A DNA stretch of 39,306 bases from Streptomyces hygroscopicus subsp. hygroscopicus (GTDB lineage Bacteria > Actinomycetota > Actinomycetes > Streptomycetales > Streptomycetaceae): assembly GCF_001553455.1 (NCBI RefSeq), contig NZ_BBOX01000197.1, forward strand, positions 1 through 39,306, written 5' to 3'. A model generated the notes under the pieces. The model saw only the letters and a program-made list of their open reading frames with translations, ran no database searches and was not told where the DNA came from. The translations under genes were made by a program, and so were the position numbers. This document shows positions 25,071-33,431 of the stretch, in pieces (positions within the stretch are counted from its first letter, which is position 1; the number at the start of each line of letters is the position of its first letter).

Positions 25071-25697
25071 TCACCCGAACACGGCGTCGTGGAAGTGGAT
25101 TTCCGCCTCGAGCATGCCGGTGAACCAGCGGAGCAGCAGCTCCTGGGGGACCTCCTCCGGCAGGGCGTCCACCTCCGCCGCCAGCGCCCGCACCCCGTCC
25201 CGGAACGCCTGGTCGGCGTGGAGCGACACCCACGCGGCGATCGCGCCGCTGGGAACGGTGCCCCGTTCCTGCGCCCGGGTGCACCAGGTGAGGTAGAGGC
25301 TCTCCGCGGCGAACAGCATCGTCATCACCGCCGGGTAGCCGCCGTCCCGGGCCACGTCCAGCGCGTACCGCGACAGCACCTCGGCCCGCCGGGCGGCGCC
25401 CGGCCGGGCGGGCACCGGCCAGGCGGCGCGGGCTTCGCGGAAGTAGTCCGCCTGGCTGGTGGTCAGCGCGTGGACGGCGCGGGCGTTGCGCTCCAGTGCC
25501 GTCCGGTCGGGGGCGCCCCACACGGCCAGTCCGTGCAGCCGGGTGGCCGTCTCCACGAACCCGGCCTCGATCTCAAGGTAGTCGGCGTAGTCCGCGTCGC
25601 TGATCGTGCCGGCCGTGACCTCCGTGACGAAGCGCATGGCCAGCGCCCGTTCCATGGTCGGGGCGGCGGCCTTCAGGAGCCGCTCGGACCGGCTCAC
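25071..25697 (-). CDS. TenA-family aminohydrolase-like protein (Cys-less, TenA_E type)
   Basis: About 208 residues, all helical, TenA/THI-4 family. Family features are FVTEVTAGTISDADYADYLEIEAGFVETA near the N terminus, AAESLYLTWC in the core and a C-terminal LEAEIHFHDAVF with a conserved Glu. The position of the nucleophilic Cys of Bacillus TenA (LPC motif) appears as LFA, and the QDY motif is IEA, so this is closer to the TenA_E group, whose plant members hydrolyse amino- and formylamino-HMP without that Cys. I take GTG 25697 (GTGA overlap with the upstream stop); ATG 25709 is an alternative. It is the last gene of the btpA operon. Confidence 0.75.
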   Translation of the reverse strand: MSRSERLLKAAAPTMERALAMRFVTEVTAGTISDADYADYLEIEAGFVETATRLHGLAVWGAPDRTALERNARAVHALTTSQADYFREARAAWPVPARPGAARRAEVLSRYALDVARDGGYPAVMTMLFAAESLYLTWCTRAQERGTVPSGAIAAWVSLHADQAFRDGVRALAAEVDALPEEVPQELLLRWFTGMLEAEIHFHDAVFG

Positions 25698-26440
25698 CGG
25701 GAGAGCCATTCGACGAGGCCGCCGAAGACCTGGGCGTAGCCGTCCCACTCCTCGCAGAACGCCACGGGCGCCCAGTGCGGGGAGCAGTCGGAGGTGAAGA
25801 CCGCCGACCGTCCCGAGCCGTACTCGGCCACCGCCACCAGGGGGTCGTCGCCCAGGGTGGCCAGCACCTCGGCGCCCGGGCGGGGCCGGACCCGGTTGTA
25901 GCCGAGCAGCGGCGGCCACGGGCCGGTCACCCCGCCGAGGGCGGGATGGCCGGTGGCGAGGACCGACGGGCTGCCGCCCGCGGGGAGTTCGACGCGGTCG
26001 TCCTCGGGCAGCAGCTCGACCGGCAGCACCTCGTGCAGCGCGGTGTTGCGGTAGGCGGCCTTGCCCTCGAAACCGGTGAAGGAGAGGTAGCCGCCGACCA
26101 TCAGCAGCCCGCCGCCGTCGCCGACCCATCCGCGCAGCGCGGCGATCCGGTCGGCGCCCGGCCTGCCCCGCTCGAACACCTCCGGGGCGAGCTGGAGGGA
26201 GTTCGCGCCGATGTCGGAGAGGACGACGACGTCGTAGGCGGACAGTTCCCCGGCGTCGCCCGGGAACTGTCCGGGCACCAGGTGGGCGGGCAGGTGCACC
26301 ACCTGGTGGCCGCGGCTCTCCAGCGCCCGGCGCAGTGGTTCGACGCCGGTGACATAGGTACTGGTGGTGAACGAGTCGACTCCCTTGATGTGCGTGGACT
26401 GGGAGATCCAGCTCTCACCGGCGATCAGGACGCGGCTCAC
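25694..26440 (-). CDS. GATase1-like protein (PF07090-type putative glutamine amidotransferase fold)
   Basis: A 248-residue cytoplasmic protein with a class I glutamine-amidotransferase-like fold. Typical stretches are SWISQSTHIKGVDSF near 10-24, YDVVVLSDIGANSLQL, DGGGLLMVGGYLSFTGFEGKAAYRNT and EYGSGRSAVFTSDCSPHWAP. No Cys stands at the nucleophile elbow (MVGGYLSF), so a glutaminase reaction is unlikely; the family is uncharacterised. GTG 26440 follows AAGGAG by 6 nt. The stop overlaps the TenA-like start. Such genes recur in sugar-ABC and kinase operons, but I know of no established reaction. Confidence 0.75.
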   Translation of the reverse strand: MSRVLIAGESWISQSTHIKGVDSFTTSTYVTGVEPLRRALESRGHQVVHLPAHLVPGQFPGDAGELSAYDVVVLSDIGANSLQLAPEVFERGRPGADRIAALRGWVGDGGGLLMVGGYLSFTGFEGKAAYRNTALHEVLPVELLPEDDRVELPAGGSPSVLATGHPALGGVTGPWPPLLGYNRVRPRPGAEVLATLGDDPLVAVAEYGSGRSAVFTSDCSPHWAPVAFCEEWDGYAQVFGGLVEWLSR

Positions 26441-26483
26441 GGGTGCTCCTTCGTACGGGTAGGGGGGAACGGTGGGACGGTGG

Positions 26484-27542
26484 TCAGGCCGCGGCCGCGT
26501 GTTCGAACAGCCGGGCCGGGTTGGTGCGCAGCAGGCCCTCGGCGGTCCGCCGGGGAACGCCGTGTTCGACGAGCCGGGAGAGGAACAGCTCCGGCACATA
26601 GCGGAAGCCGTTGCCGCCGTAGGCGGTGAGCATGCTCTTGAGGAACACGTCGTGGCTGAGCAGCAGGCGGTCGCCGTGTCCGCGGGCGATGAGCCCGGCG
26701 ATCGCCCGCGCGGTTTCGTGGGGCGCCGGGGACTGCCCCTCGCCGGGGTAGCGGAACGGCATGCCGATCATGTCGAACTCGAGCCAGACGCCGCGGTCGG
26801 CGACCGACCGCTGATAGTCCGGGTCGGCGTGCGAGGGGTCCATATGGCACAGCACCACGGCGGCCGGCGTCACCCCGTACTCCCCGAGCACCAGGTCGAG
26901 GACCTCGTGGGCGCGGCGCTGCCAGCCGGGCAGATGGACGTAGAGGGGTACGCCGGTCTCGCGCTGGGTGCGCGCGGCGGCGCGCAGCGCGGTGCGCTCG
27001 CCCTCGGTGAACCGCGGGGAGACGCCGATCTCGCCGATGACACCCGGCCGGATCCCGGTGCCGTCGGCCCCCTCGGTGAACTCGGCCAGCAGTTCGGCGG
27101 CCAGGCGGCGCTCGTCCGCCGGTGTCAGCGGGCGGGGGTGGTAGGGCTCCAGGTACCAGCCGCAGCCCATGACGATGCGTACCGCGCTGTCCTCGGAGAA
27201 CGCGCGCAGCGCCGCCGGGTCGCGGCCCAGTCCGCCCGGGGTGACGTCGACGATCGTGCCGCCCCCGCCGGCGGCGAACGCGCGCAGGTCGGCCAGCATC
27301 CCCGCGGTGTCGTCGAGCACGCAGTGGTCCAGGCAGGCGTAGGGCTGCTCGCGCAGCAGCCAGGCCAGTTCCGGTGTGGTGCGGGCGTCGCGCAGATGGC
27401 CGAGCCCGGGGTCGGCGGGGGTGGTGACGGCCTTGCGGACGTCGTTGCGCAGATGCTCATGGGTGAGGGTGAGGCCGAGCCCGGTGCTGGGCACGGGGCC
27501 GGTCACCGTGGTCACCGTGCGGGGAGCGGGGCCGCCGCTCAT
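26484..27542 (-). CDS. Phosphotriesterase-family metal-dependent hydrolase
   Basis: A 352-residue TIM-barrel amidohydrolase of the phosphotriesterase (PTE) family with a full binuclear metal site: His28 and His30 (LTHEH), bridging Glu171 in GEIG (where PTE has a carboxylated Lys), His203 (YVHLPG), His233 (CHMDP) and Asp298 (SHD). Members with the Glu bridge are mostly lactonases or esterases of sugar-derived substrates, not true phosphotriesterases. ATG 27542 overlaps the permease stop by 4 bp (ATGA). In this operon it may open a lactone or cyclic ester of the imported compound (inference). Confidence 0.86.
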   Translation of the reverse strand: MSGGPAPRTVTTVTGPVPSTGLGLTLTHEHLRNDVRKAVTTPADPGLGHLRDARTTPELAWLLREQPYACLDHCVLDDTAGMLADLRAFAAGGGGTIVDVTPGGLGRDPAALRAFSEDSAVRIVMGCGWYLEPYHPRPLTPADERRLAAELLAEFTEGADGTGIRPGVIGEIGVSPRFTEGERTALRAAARTQRETGVPLYVHLPGWQRRAHEVLDLVLGEYGVTPAAVVLCHMDPSHADPDYQRSVADRGVWLEFDMIGMPFRYPGEGQSPAPHETARAIAGLIARGHGDRLLLSHDVFLKSMLTAYGGNGFRYVPELFLSRLVEHGVPRRTAEGLLRTNPARLFEHAAAA

Positions 27543-28558
27543 GAGCGGCCCGTCAGATGCGCGAACAGATCGGCCATCGCCCGGCCGCGCAGGTTGAGCC
27601 AGATCGCGGCGAGCAGCACCAGTCCGGTGACGATGGGGGTGAGGAACGGGCTCACCCCGAGCAGGTTGAGGCCGTTGGCGATGACTCCGGTGATGAGGGC
27701 GCCGATGACGGTGCCGAGCACGGTGCCCCGGCCGCCGAACAGGTTGGTGCCGCCGAGCACGACCGCGGCGATCACGGTGAGTTCGAAGCCCTGCCCGGAG
27801 TTGGCGGAGCCGGAGCCCAGCCTGGCCGCGGTGAGCAGCCCGGCGACACCGGCGGCCGCGCCGGTCAGCATCAAGGTGATCATCTTGATCCGGGCGGTGT
27901 TCACCCCGGCCCGCCGCACCGACTCCTCCTGGGAACCGATGCCGTTGACGTAGGAGCCGAACGGCAGCTTCGACAGCAGGACCGCTCCGAGCGCGACCGC
28001 GACCAGGGCGATCCAGGCCAGCGCGGACAGTCCGAGGAGGGAGGCGTCGCCGAGCCTGGCGACGAAGAGCCGGGCGTCGATGGGGACGGAGAACCCCTTC
28101 GTCCACAGCTGTGCCAGACCGCGGACGACCGACATGGTGGCCAGGGTGACGATGAACGGGGGGATCTTCTGATAGGCCGACAGCCATCCGTTGACGGCGC
28201 CCCAGAAGAGCCCGGCGAGCAGCGCCACGACCATCACCACCGAGGAGTCCCAGCCGGCCTGGAGCATCTCGGCGGTACAGGTGGCGGTGAAGGCGAGGAT
28301 CGAGCCCACGGACAGGTCGATCTGGCCGGTGCTGATCACGAAGGTCATGGCGACCGCCACGATCAGGGTGATCGCCACCTGGGTGGCCAGGTTGGACAGG
28401 TTGGTGAAGGTCAGGAAGTTGGGGGCGGCGATGCCGAAGCCGAGGAAGAGGGCGGCGCCCACGCCGAGCATGGCCAGGGTGGCCTTGTTGGCGCGCTGCC
28501 AGCGGCCCGGGGGCCGGCCCAGCACGGCGGTGGTGCGGATCGCGGTGTCGGCGCTCAT
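27539..28558 (-). CDS. ABC transporter permease, ribose/monosaccharide type (RbsC-like)
   Basis: A 339-residue membrane protein with about 9-10 helices and the RbsC-family signature: FVISTGQIDLSVGSILAF near 75-90, IPPFIVTLATMSVVRGLAQL, and the coupling-loop region NSGQGFELTVIAAVVLGGTNLFGGRGTVLGTVIGAL. It forms the channel of an importer with the ATPase and binding protein just upstream, likely as a homodimer. ATG 28558 lies 1 nt past the ATPase stop. Confidence 0.92.
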   Translation of the reverse strand: MSADTAIRTTAVLGRPPGRWQRANKATLAMLGVGAALFLGFGIAAPNFLTFTNLSNLATQVAITLIVAVAMTFVISTGQIDLSVGSILAFTATCTAEMLQAGWDSSVVMVVALLAGLFWGAVNGWLSAYQKIPPFIVTLATMSVVRGLAQLWTKGFSVPIDARLFVARLGDASLLGLSALAWIALVAVALGAVLLSKLPFGSYVNGIGSQEESVRRAGVNTARIKMITLMLTGAAAGVAGLLTAARLGSGSANSGQGFELTVIAAVVLGGTNLFGGRGTVLGTVIGALITGVIANGLNLLGVSPFLTPIVTGLVLLAAIWLNLRGRAMADLFAHLTGRS

Positions 28559-28559
28559 G

Positions 28560-29327
28560 TCAGGCCACCTCCTGGGTGTCGGGCCCGCCGGCCGTGGCGC
28601 CGGAGCGGGTGATCATGGCGACGAGCCGTTCGATGTCGAGTTCGGAGATGGGGGCGTCCTCGACGCTGCGGCCCTCGTACATCACGGTGATCCGGTCGCA
28701 GACCTCGAACAGGTCCTGGAGCCGGTGGGTGATCAGGATGACGCCGACGCCCTGGGCGGCGACGTCGCGGATCATCTTCAGCACCTGCCGGACCTCGGCG
28801 ACGGCGAGCGCGGCGGTGGGTTCGTCCAGGATCAGCACACGCGGGCGGAAGGACACCGCCCGCGCGATCGCCACGGCCTGTCGCTGCCCTCCGGACAGCT
28901 CACCGATCTCCTGGTAGGTGGACTTCACCCGGACGTGCAGTTCGGAGAGGGTTTCGGCCGCTCGGGCGTGCATCGTCGCGCGGTCGATGAAGGGGCCCTT
29001 GCGGGGTTCGCGGCCGAGGAACAGGTTGCTCGCCACATCGAGGGTGTCGCACAGGGCGAGGTCCTGGTAGACGATGCCGACCCGCTCGCGGCGGGCGTCG
29101 GCGGGGCTGGTGAAGCGGACGTTCCGGCCGTCGATGGAGATCTGTCCGCCGTCGTGCTGGACCGCACCGGCCAGGACCTTCATCAGGGTGGACTTCCCGG
29201 CGCCGTTGTCGCCGACCAGGCCGAGCACCTCGCCCGGGGCCAGGGTCAGGTCGACGCCGCGCAGCGAGCGGACGGCGCCGAAGGATTTGGTGATGCCGCT
29301 CAGGGAGACCAGCGCGTTCTCGCCCAT
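28560..29327 (-). CDS. ABC transporter ATP-binding protein, sugar type (single NBD)
   Basis: A 255-residue nucleotide-binding domain: Walker A GDNGAGKST at 39-47, Q loop YQDLALCDTLDV near 87-98, signature LSGGQRQ at 144-150, Walker B RVLILDEP at 163-170 and switch His201. RbsA-type ATPases are usually tandem (about 500 residues); this is the single-domain FrcA-like form, which works as a dimer. ATG 29327 follows GGAG by 5 nt and overlaps the upstream stop by one base; an in-frame GTG sits directly before it. Confidence 0.92.
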   Translation of the reverse strand: MGENALVSLSGITKSFGAVRSLRGVDLTLAPGEVLGLVGDNGAGKSTLMKVLAGAVQHDGGQISIDGRNVRFTSPADARRERVGIVYQDLALCDTLDVASNLFLGREPRKGPFIDRATMHARAAETLSELHVRVKSTYQEIGELSGGQRQAVAIARAVSFRPRVLILDEPTAALAVAEVRQVLKMIRDVAAQGVGVILITHRLQDLFEVCDRITVMYEGRSVEDAPISELDIERLVAMITRSGATAGGPDTQEVA

Positions 29328-30337
29328 CACTTCTCCAGGTAGTAGAGGTAGTTCTTGACGTTGTCCGGGGTCACCAGCTGGGTGGGGACGGGCACGTTCT
29401 TGGCGGTGGTGCGGCCGCAGGCCAGGTCGATCGCGGAGTTCATGGCCTCGTAGCCGAACCGGAAGGTGTTCTGCTGCAGGACGCCGGTGATCCAGCCGGC
29501 CCGCAGCCCGTCCACGGCCTGGCTGGACAGGTCCCAGCCGACGACCTTGAGGTCCTTGGTGCGGTGCTGGCTGACCACGGCGGCGGCCAGGCCGATCAGG
29601 GCGGGTTCCCCGGTGGCGTAGGCGTACTTCAGGCCGGGGTCGCGGGTGAGCAGGTTCTCCGCGGCGGTCTGGGCGTTCTCCTGGATGTTGCGGCCGTCGA
29701 CCACGTTCTCGATCTTCATGCCCTTGGCGGTGACGGCGTCGGTGAAACCTTTCTGCCGCTCGTTCTGGATGGTGCTGTTGAGCGCGCCGACGACGCCGAT
29801 CCCCCCGCGGTTGCCGGCGGTCTTCAGCAGGGCCTCGCCGATCCGCCGGCCGCCCGCCGCGTTGCCGGTGCCGACCTGGACCGAGACCGCGGGGTCGTCG
29901 ACGGTGGCGTCCACGGCGACGACCGGCACGCCCGCCGCCTTGGCCCGCCGGATGGCGGGCTTGATGCCCTCGGTGTCGACCGCGTCCACGATGATGGCGT
30001 CGTAGTGGTTGGCGACCAGGTCGTCGATGGCGTTGGACTGGGTGGCGGAGTCGTCGTTGCCGTTGACGATCTGGGTGGTGACACCGGCCTTGCGGGCCAC
30101 GGTCCGGGCGCCCGTGTTGATCTGGTTGAAGAACAGCGCCTGGAGGTTGATGGGCACGATACCGATCTTCGGAGCGTGGCCGCGGACGGTACAGGAGTCG
30201 GCGACCTTCGCGGGCGGCGGCGGGCCCTGCTCGGTGCTCTTCTTCTCGGCCGCCATCTCGCGGCGGGCCTGGGTGTCGCAGCCGACGGTCGTCAGCAGCA
30301 GGCCCAGCGCGACCACGGCCGTCACTGTCTGGCGCAT
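29327..30337 (-). CDS. Sugar-type ABC transporter substrate-binding lipoprotein (RbsB-like)
   Basis: A 336-residue extracellular binding protein. The signal peptide MRQTVTAVVALGLLLTTVGC ends in a lipobox with Cys20 as the lipidated residue. The mature part is a periplasmic-binding-protein type 1 fold (IGIVPINLQALFFNQINTGAR, YDAIIVDAVDTEGIKPAIRRAKAAGVPVVAVD, GWITGVLQQNTFRFGYEAM), the family of ribose, autoinducer-2 and nucleoside binders. ATG 30337 follows AAGGAG; the frame opens 54 nt earlier without a signal sequence. It sits 13 bp after the PfkB kinase gene. The ligand is unknown. Confidence 0.91.
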   Translation of the reverse strand: MRQTVTAVVALGLLLTTVGCDTQARREMAAEKKSTEQGPPPPAKVADSCTVRGHAPKIGIVPINLQALFFNQINTGARTVARKAGVTTQIVNGNDDSATQSNAIDDLVANHYDAIIVDAVDTEGIKPAIRRAKAAGVPVVAVDATVDDPAVSVQVGTGNAAGGRRIGEALLKTAGNRGGIGVVGALNSTIQNERQKGFTDAVTAKGMKIENVVDGRNIQENAQTAAENLLTRDPGLKYAYATGEPALIGLAAAVVSQHRTKDLKVVGWDLSSQAVDGLRAGWITGVLQQNTFRFGYEAMNSAIDLACGRTTAKNVPVPTQLVTPDNVKNYLYYLEK

Positions 30338-30350
30338 CTGCTCTCCTTGT

Positions 30351-31289
30351 CTACTGGGGGCGGTCCGGCTCCGGGGATCCGGGAGTGGCATGGGCTTCGA
30401 GCCAGGAGTCGACGGCCCGCCGGTCGGGCAGCCCGTCGCGGGCGCCGGGCCGGGTACAGGACAGGCCGGCCGCGACGGCGGCGAAGCGCGCCGCCTCCAG
30501 CGGGGACCGGCCGCGGTCCAGTTCGGCGCAGTAGGCGCCGGTGAAGCAGTCCCCGGCGCCGGTGGCGTCGACCGTGTCCACGTCGATCGCCGCGCCGGCG
30601 TGGCGTTCGCCGGCCGGGGTCAGCAGCGTCCAGCCGCGCGCACCGTCGGTCACGACCAGATGGACGTCATGGTCGGCGGCGGCCCGGGCCAGGGCCGGTT
30701 CCCCGCCCAGCAGCGCGACGGCCAGCGGCCGGCCGATGACGGCGTGATCGGCCGTGGTCAGCGCGGTGCGCAGGGCCTCCGCCCGGTCGCAGCCGTCGAG
30801 GTCCACCACCACGCCCGGCGCCGGCTTGCCGGACGGGGCGCCGGCGGCGGCCTCGGCCAGCGCGGCGGCGGCCCCGGGGAAGCGGTAGCCGTCGAGGTAG
30901 AGCCAGTCCGCCCCGGCCTCGCGGGCCGCCCGTGCCGTGCGGGTGATGTGCCGGGCGTCCAGCTCGTCGTCCTGGCTGATGACGGCGCGCTCGCCGTCCG
31001 GGGTGAGCAGGACGACAGCGGTGGTGAGGGTGCCGGTGCGGGCGGTCCAGTCGGTGCGGACCCCGTCGGCGTCGAGCGCGGCGAGGAACGCCGTGCTCCG
31101 CGGATCCGGGCCGACCACGCCCGCGAACCAGGCGTCGGCCCCGGTGCGGGCCGCGGCCGCCGAGGCGTTGGCGGCCATCCCGCCGTGGCCGTGGCGGACG
31201 GCGGTCGCCTGCACCCGGGCACCGGGAGCGGGCAGCCGCGGAACACCGACGGTCAGGTCGATGTTGGCGTACCCGCAGAAGACGATCAC
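30351..31289 (-). CDS. PfkB-family carbohydrate/nucleoside kinase
   Basis: A 312-residue ribokinase-fold kinase. It shows the N-terminal CGYANIDLTVGVPRLP, the glycine motif HGHGGMAANAS (34-43), and the C-terminal signature DTVDATGAGDCFTGAY (238-253) with catalytic base Asp247. GTG 31289 overlaps the btpA stop (GTGA). PfkB kinases phosphorylate sugars, nucleosides and, in the related ThiD group, HMP. In the operon it would trap the imported compound or a product of it. The sequence is closer to sugar/nucleoside kinases than to ThiD, so sugar or nucleoside phosphorylation is the safer reading. Confidence 0.88.
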   Translation of the reverse strand: MIVFCGYANIDLTVGVPRLPAPGARVQATAVRHGHGGMAANASAAAARTGADAWFAGVVGPDPRSTAFLAALDADGVRTDWTARTGTLTTAVVLLTPDGERAVISQDDELDARHITRTARAAREAGADWLYLDGYRFPGAAAALAEAAAGAPSGKPAPGVVVDLDGCDRAEALRTALTTADHAVIGRPLAVALLGGEPALARAAADHDVHLVVTDGARGWTLLTPAGERHAGAAIDVDTVDATGAGDCFTGAYCAELDRGRSPLEAARFAAVAAGLSCTRPGARDGLPDRRAVDSWLEAHATPGSPEPDRPQ

Positions 31290-32170
31290 GGGAGCACCAC
31301 TCCGGCCTCGGCCGCCGCCGCGGTCAGCTCGCGGACCTTGGCCCGGTCCACCCGGCCCCACCAGCGGCCGTTGTCCTTCACCGAGGACGCGACGATCACC
31401 CCGTCGCAGGCGGGCAGCAGGCCGCCGATGTTACCCGCGGTGATACCGGATCCGATCACCACCGGCAGGGTGGTGTGGGCGGCGATGCCCTCGACCTCCT
31501 CCAGCGAGGCGGCGTCCCCGGTCCGGGAGCCGGTGGCGATCAACACATCGGCGCCGAAGAACTCGGCGTCCTCGGTCTGTTCGGCCAGGGTGCGGTCGGC
31601 GACGATGGCGTGCGAACCGTGCTTGACGTGCACATCGGCGAAGACCTTGACCGGACCGGCGCCGATCCGGCTGCGGTAGCGGGTGGCGTGCGCCGACTGG
31701 CCCTCGATGATGCCCTCGTTGGCGACGTAGGCGTTGGCCCACTGGTTGACCCGTACGAATCCGCCGCCGCCGGACCAGGCGGCGGCGATCGCGCATTCGG
31801 CGGCGTTGGACAGCACACTGACCCCCAGCCGGCCGCCGGCCCCCGCCAGCACGGCGTTCCGCACCCGGTCGGTCACCACGGCCATCGCCGCCGACGTCTC
31901 ATAGCCGTGTTCGCCCGGCTTGAGGAACGGGATGTCCCAGTGGTTCTCCACGATCAGCCCGTGGCAGCCGCCCTCCCGGTAGGCCCGCGCCTCCTCGACC
32001 GCGAAGGCGCAGATCTCGTCCAGCGGAGTGCCCCGGTAGTGCGGGCTGCCGGGCAGCGGCGGCAGGTGCACCACGCCGATGACGACCTTCTCGGTGCCGA
32101 ACAGCTCCGCGATCGCGTTCGGCCGGGGTGGGAACACCCCGAGGTCGCTCGTGCTCCCGGACATCGTCAT
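31286..32170 (-). CDS. BtpA/SgcQ-family TIM-barrel protein
   Basis: A 294-residue BtpA-family protein (PF03437 type): VVIGVVHLPPLPGSPHYRG near 30-48, EGGCHGLIVENHWDIPF, VRVNQWANAYVANEGIIEGQS, VKVFADVHVKHGSHAI and LPVVIGSGITAGNIGGLL. The family is named after a cyanobacterial photosystem I biogenesis protein, but bacterial members such as SgcQ sit in carbohydrate operons and have no proven reaction. The fold and the SGITAGN phosphate-binding-like loop suggest a phosphorylated ligand. It is first in the operon; ATG 32170 has AGGTGG 5 nt upstream. Confidence 0.86.
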   Translation of the reverse strand: MTMSGSTSDLGVFPPRPNAIAELFGTEKVVIGVVHLPPLPGSPHYRGTPLDEICAFAVEEARAYREGGCHGLIVENHWDIPFLKPGEHGYETSAAMAVVTDRVRNAVLAGAGGRLGVSVLSNAAECAIAAAWSGGGGFVRVNQWANAYVANEGIIEGQSAHATRYRSRIGAGPVKVFADVHVKHGSHAIVADRTLAEQTEDAEFFGADVLIATGSRTGDAASLEEVEGIAAHTTLPVVIGSGITAGNIGGLLPACDGVIVASSVKDNGRWWGRVDRAKVRELTAAAAEAGVVLP

Positions 32171-32183
32171 GCGCTCCACCTCA

Positions 32184-32198
32184 TTGCAATCGATTACA
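32184..32198. promoter_or_regulatory. Predicted LacI operator 1 (btpA operon side)
   Basis: TGCAATCGATTACA (32185-32198) fits the LacI-family pattern TGNAANCGNTTNCA exactly. It lies about 9 bp downstream of the predicted btpA transcription start and 15 bp before the start codon. Confidence 0.8.
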
Positions 32199-32213
32199 GC
32201 TGGGTTGCGGTGG

Positions 32214-32243
32214 ACCGTAGGCAGCGGCCGGGTGCCGTGTCAA
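32214..32243 (-). promoter_or_regulatory. Predicted promoter of the btpA-ABC-TenA operon
   Basis: On the minus strand a consensus TTGACA (32238-32243), an 18-bp spacer, then TACGGT (32214-32219). Predicted start near 32207, just before operator 1. Confidence 0.68.
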
Positions 32244-32317
32244 GGCTCTATGCTTGCCCAATACGCCAGGTCACATCGCTGTGCGCGGCATGTGACGGCC
32301 AGGTTTCCCGGCAGGAA

Positions 32318-32332
32318 GGTAATCGATTGCAA
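32318..32332. promoter_or_regulatory. Predicted LacI operator 2 overlapping the lacI start codon
   Basis: GTAATCGATTGCAA (32319-32332) is the exact reverse complement of the core of operator 1. It covers the end of the ribosome site and the TTG start of lacI, a position suited to autorepression. Confidence 0.78.
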
Positions 32333-33364
32333 CGGGTCACGATCGCTCAGGTCGCGGAGCGTGCCGGTGTCTCCACCGCCACCGTGTCGCGGGTGCTCTC
32401 CCGCCGTGGCCAGGTCTCGGCCGCGGTCGAACGCAAGGTCCGCCGCGCCGCCGACGACCTGGGCTACCAGGTCAATGTCATCGCCAGGGCACTGCGCAAC
32501 AGCCGTACCGACACCGTGGGGATGGTCGTGCCCAGCATCACCAACCCGTTCTTCACCTCCCTGGTGGAAAGCGTGGAACACGCCCTGGGGAAGGAGGGCA
32601 AGGAGCTGTTCCTGTGCGACGCGCGCTCCGATCCGCGGATCGAGGCCCGCCGGCTGGCCTCGCTCGTCGCGCGCAACGTCGACGGCATCATCGTCAGCCC
32701 GAGCCACGGCACCGAGAGCCGGCCCGCCGTGCAGCAGACCGCGGAGAGGCTGCCGCTCGTCCAGCTCGACCGGTTCGTCGACGGCACCACCACCGACTGG
32801 GTGGGCGTCGACGACGTCGCCGCGATGCGGCAGGTCATGGACCACCTCCACGAGGGCGGGGCGCGGTCGGCGGCCTTCATCGGCTCCCTGATGACGCACT
32901 CCTCGACGGAGCAGCGGTTCGCCGGGTTCCGGCGGCGCGCCGAGGAGCTGGACATCGAGGTGAGACCGGATCAGGTGCTGCTCGGGGACTACAGCGTGGA
33001 GTGGGGCGAGGCCGCCGTGGCCCGGCTGATCGCCGAGGGCGGCCTTCCGGACGCGATCGTGTGCGCCGATGACCTGATCGCGCTCGGGGCCACCCGCGCC
33101 TGCCGGGCACACGGCTTCCCGGTGCCCGGAAAGGTGCAGGTGACCGGCTACGACGACATCGAGTTCTCCCGGTTGGCCGAGCCGGCCCTGACCACGGTCC
33201 ACCAGCCCCGCGACCGGATCGCGGCGGAGGCGGTACGGCTGCTGGCCGCGGCGGGCCGGACCAATGAGGCCGAGCGCGGCCCGCATGCGCACATCTCCCT
33301 GGTGCCGACCCTGGTGGTGCGCGACAGCACCCGGGCCACGGGAGCGCCCCCGGAAGGGGCATGA
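32327..33364 (+). CDS. LacI-family transcriptional regulator (TTG start)
   Basis: A 345-residue LacI/GalR repressor: helix-turn-helix at about 4-24 (VTIAQVAERAGVSTATVSRVLS), hinge helix (VIARALRNSR, about 51-60) and a periplasmic-binding-protein-like effector domain (GMVVPSITNPFFTSLVESVEHAL, VQLDRFVDGTTTDWVGVDDVAA, PDAIVCADDLIALGA, GKVQVTGYDDIEFSRLAEPALTTVHQP). No ATG or GTG fits the N terminus; TTG 32327 is 7 nt after GGAAGG and places the HTH at its usual position. It is divergent from the btpA operon, with matching operators before both genes, and followed by an M20 gene probably in the same transcript. Confidence 0.9.
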   Translation: MQRVTIAQVAERAGVSTATVSRVLSRRGQVSAAVERKVRRAADDLGYQVNVIARALRNSRTDTVGMVVPSITNPFFTSLVESVEHALGKEGKELFLCDARSDPRIEARRLASLVARNVDGIIVSPSHGTESRPAVQQTAERLPLVQLDRFVDGTTTDWVGVDDVAAMRQVMDHLHEGGARSAAFIGSLMTHSSTEQRFAGFRRRAEELDIEVRPDQVLLGDYSVEWGEAAVARLIAEGGLPDAIVCADDLIALGATRACRAHGFPVPGKVQVTGYDDIEFSRLAEPALTTVHQPRDRIAAEAVRLLAAAGRTNEAERGPHAHISLVPTLVVRDSTRATGAPPEGA

Positions 33365-33375
33365 CGGGGCCTCAC

Positions 33376-33411
33376 ACCACGAACCTCACCGCGAACCTCA
33401 CCACGAACCTC
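33376..33411. repeat. Three 12-bp tandem repeats between lacI and M20 gene
   Basis: Units ACC(A/G)CGAACCTC at 33376-33387, 33388-33399 and 33400-33411, directly before the M20 ribosome site. They set the spacing between the two genes and could vary in number. Confidence 0.7.
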
Positions 33412-33431
33412 ATCACCGAAGGAGGACCCCG

